NCBI RefSeq assembly: GCF_026072635.1
Contig: NZ_AP023081.1
Coordinates: forward strand, 2,130,501 to 2,194,500
Direction: 5' to 3'
Source of the DNA: Pseudomonas solani
GTDB taxonomy: Bacteria; Pseudomonadota; Gammaproteobacteria; Pseudomonadales; Pseudomonadaceae
Length of the DNA stretch: 64,000 nucleotides
Below the pieces are notes generated by a model. The model saw nothing but the letters and a program-made list of their open reading frames with translations, had not been told where the DNA came from and ran no database searches. Each line of letters opens with the position of its first letter. Within the stretch, counting starts at the first letter, position 1. Position numbers and translations under genes: made by a program. Positions 62,146-64,000 of this stretch are shown here, one piece after another.

Positions 62146-63837
62146 ATGCCCCACCACACACCGCTGATCACCACCCTCTCCGCCGGCCTGGTGCTGGCCT
62201 TCCTGCTCGGCAGCCTGGCCAACCGCCTGCGCATCTCGCCGCTGGTGGGCTACCTGCTGGCCGGCGTGCTGGCCGGCCCCTTCACCCCGGGCTTCGTTGC
62301 CGACCAGGCGCTGTCCCAAGAGATCGCCGAGCTGGGGGTGATCCTGCTGATGTTCGGCGTGGGCCTGCACTTCTCCCTCAAAGACCTGATGTCGGTGAAG
62401 AACATCGCCATCCCCGGTGCCGTGGTGCAGATCGCCGTCGCCACCCTGCTGGGCATGGGCCTGGCCTGGGGCCTCGGCTGGCCCCTGGGCGGCGGCTTGG
62501 TGTTCGGTCTGGCGCTGTCGGTGGCCAGCACCGTGGTGCTGCTGCGGGCCCTGGAGGAGCGCCAGTTGCTGGACACCCAGCGCGGCCGCATCGCCGTGGG
62601 CTGGCTGATCGTCGAAGACCTGGTGATGGTGCTGACCCTGGTGCTGCTGCCGGCGCTCTCCGGCATGCTCGGCGGCAAGGCCCACGGCGGCGGCGAGCTC
62701 AGCCTCGGCGTCGAGCTGCTGCTGACCCTGGGCAAGGTCACCGCCTTCGTCGTACTGATGCTGGTAGTGGGCCGCCGCCTGATTCCCTGGGTGCTGGCCA
62801 AGGTCGCCGGCACCGGCTCGCGGGAGCTGTTCACCCTCGCCGTGCTGGCCATCGCCATGGGCATCGCCTACGGCTCGGCGATCCTCTTCGACGTGTCCTT
62901 CGCCCTGGGCGCCTTCTTCGCCGGCATGGTGCTCAACGAATCGGAGCTGAGCCATGACGCCGCCGAGAAGACCCTGCCCCTGCGCGATGCCTTCGCGGTG
63001 CTGTTCTTCGTCTCGGTGGGCATGCTCTTCAACCCGCTGATACTGATCCACGAACCGCTGCCGGTGCTGGCCACCTTCCTGGTGATCGTGCTCGGCAAAT
63101 CGGTGGCGGCCTATGTGATCGTGCGCGCCTTCGGCCACCCCAAGAGCACCGCCCTGACCATCTCCGCCAGCCTGGCGCAGATCGGCGAATTCAGTTTCAT
63201 CCTCATCGGCCTGGGGCTGGACCTGGAGCTGATGCCGCAGACCGGCCGCGACCTGTTGCTGGCTGGCGCCATCCTGTCGATCCTGGTCAACCCGCTGCTG
63301 TTCATCGCCATCGGCCGCTGGCAGGCGCGCCAGGACCGCAAGGCGGCGGAGCTGCCGCCGGAGCAGGCGCCCGCCGAGGACGTGCCACCCGCCATCGAGG
63401 AACACGACCACGCCATCCTCATCGGCTACGGCCGTGTAGGTCGCAAGATCGCCCTGCGCCTGCGCGAGGCGGGCACGCCGCTGGTGGTGATCGAGGACAG
63501 CCGTGCGGGGCTGGATGAACTGCGCGAGTCGGGCATCAGCGCGGTGCTGGGCAACGCGGCACGGCCCGAGGTGCTGGAACTGGCGCAGCTGGCGCGGGCG
63601 CGCTGGCTGCTGCTGGCGATCCCCAATGGCTTCGAGGCCGGGCAGATCGCCCAGCAGGCCCGCGCGGTGAACCCGCAGCTGACCATCATCGCCCGCGCCC
63701 ACTTCGACGCCGAGGTGGAGCACCTGGAGCAGAACGGGGCAGACCTGGTGATCATGGGCGAGCGCGAGATCGCCCGCGCCATGATCAATCGCGTCGCCGA
63801 CGACCAGGCCGCACCGGACGCACCGGCAGCGGCCTGA
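62146..63837 (+). CDS. CPA2-family antiporter with RCK domain (YbaL/RosB-like)
   Basis: 563 residues from the ATG at 62146, with AAGGAG upstream. About 12 membrane helices: GYLLAGVLAGPFTPGFVADQ, LLMFGVGLHFSLKDLMSVK, GWLIVEDLVMVLTLVLLPA and LAQIGEFSFILIGLGLDLEL. Residues about 415-540 are an RCK/TrkA-N Rossmann domain (HAILIGYGRVGRKIALRLRE, then GNAARPEVLELAQLARARWL), which gates such antiporters by nucleotides. Potassium or glutathione-linked efflux is likely. It is independent of the antiporter at 55515. Confidence 0.92.
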   Translation: MPHHTPLITTLSAGLVLAFLLGSLANRLRISPLVGYLLAGVLAGPFTPGFVADQALSQEIAELGVILLMFGVGLHFSLKDLMSVKNIAIPGAVVQIAVATLLGMGLAWGLGWPLGGGLVFGLALSVASTVVLLRALEERQLLDTQRGRIAVGWLIVEDLVMVLTLVLLPALSGMLGGKAHGGGELSLGVELLLTLGKVTAFVVLMLVVGRRLIPWVLAKVAGTGSRELFTLAVLAIAMGIAYGSAILFDVSFALGAFFAGMVLNESELSHDAAEKTLPLRDAFAVLFFVSVGMLFNPLILIHEPLPVLATFLVIVLGKSVAAYVIVRAFGHPKSTALTISASLAQIGEFSFILIGLGLDLELMPQTGRDLLLAGAILSILVNPLLFIAIGRWQARQDRKAAELPPEQAPAEDVPPAIEEHDHAILIGYGRVGRKIALRLREAGTPLVVIEDSRAGLDELRESGISAVLGNAARPEVLELAQLARARWLLLAIPNGFEAGQIAQQARAVNPQLTIIARAHFDAEVEHLEQNGADLVIMGEREIARAMINRVADDQAAPDAPAAA

Positions 63838-63855
63838 CGACGGCGGCGCGAGCCG

Positions 63856-64000
63856 TCACTCGGCGCCCTGGTGCGCGCCGTGGTCCATGTGCTCCATGTG
63901 CTGCATCTGCCCGTCGGCCTTGGCGGGCGCCTCCTTCTGTACGGCGATCTCCACCTGCAGGTCGCCGGCCTTCTCGAAGTGCAGGGTCAGCGGGAAGCGC
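63856..64000 (-). CDS. Probable PCu(A)C copper chaperone (5' part outside the window)
   Basis: The final 47 codons before a stop at 63856 are visible on the minus strand: RFPLTLHFEKAGDLQVEIAV, as in the last strands of PCu(A)C-type periplasmic copper chaperones, then a methionine/histidine-rich tail (MQHMEHMDHGAHQ) suited to copper binding. The copper-site core and signal peptide lie outside the window, so the call rests on the last strands and the tail alone. It converges on the antiporter gene. Confidence 0.65.
   Translation of the reverse strand, partial: RFPLTLHFEKAGDLQVEIAVQKEAPAKADGQMQHMEHMDHGAHQGAE

Overview
The window looks like a chromosomal segment of a high-GC Pseudomonas (sensu lato, near the P. 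aeruginosa / P. resinovorans / P. alcaligenes side of the genus). The evidence is strong G/C preference at third codon positions, the long Pseudomonas-type PstA and PstC, and two gene blocks that, from memory, have the same order as in P. aeruginosa PAO1: purK-purE-adhP-lysR-aspA, and oadA-biotin carboxylase-lysR-hexR-zwf-U32 peptidase-GGDEF/EAL-uvrD. Those PAO1 blocks lie near the replication origin. At least eleven exact TTATCCACA (DnaA-box consensus) motifs found by eye here fit that position.

Layout. 1-594: gene-free, with a REPIN and a terminator. 595-7590: phosphate operon pstS-pstC-pstA-pstB-phoU (minus strand) behind a four-repeat Pho box. 7643-13243: exported PQQ-type sugar dehydrogenase-like lipoprotein, MFS carrier, YciA-like thioesterase, hexose-6-phosphate mutarotase-like protein, DUF3299 protein, a MITE-like repeat, GlsB-like membrane protein. 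13319-18693: purEK, AdhP, LysR/aspA. 18820-19945: an intact IS110-family insertion sequence, then repeat-rich DNA to 20.49 kb. 20493-23843: MocR regulator divergent from a PaiB-like protein and two GNAT acetyltransferases. 24130-27033: a 967-residue autotransporter. 27417-32608: lipoprotein, TTG-start XRE regulator, Na+/alanine symporter, asparaginase, orphan VapB-like antitoxin, CBS protein. 32778-37179: two-subunit pyruvate carboxylase and its LysR neighbour. 37121-41909: small basic protein, a frameshifted FAD oxidoreductase, a polar amino-acid ABC transporter, IclR regulator. 41943-51309: HexR-like repressor, zwf with a HexR-type operator, U32 peptidase, GGDEF/EAL protein, UvrD. 51419-55510: exported unknown, Tim44-domain protein, ElaA-type GNAT, SMI1/KNR4 protein. 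55515-63837: a GntR / class-III aminotransferase / glutamine-synthetase-like catabolic unit with two identical operators, lying between two CPA2 antiporters. The window ends inside a probable PCu(A)C copper chaperone.

How genes work together. Phosphate uptake and its PhoU control form one unit. The ABC transporter plus flavin oxidoreductase looks like an amino-acid or amine scavenging operon under IclR control, with the oxidase broken in this copy. The GS-like ligase and aminotransferase probably act on amines or polyamines under the GntR repressor. HexR-zwf and PycA/OadA regulate sugar entry and anaplerosis.

No obviously new multi-gene defence or biosynthetic system was found. The most unusual features are non-coding: three families of palindromic repeats (REPs), often in inverted pairs (REPINs), fill most gaps; the IS110 element should carry a bridge RNA; the purE leader has an attenuator-like hairpin; and several operators are unusually well defined. 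All gene calls are from reading the sequence; no database search was run.
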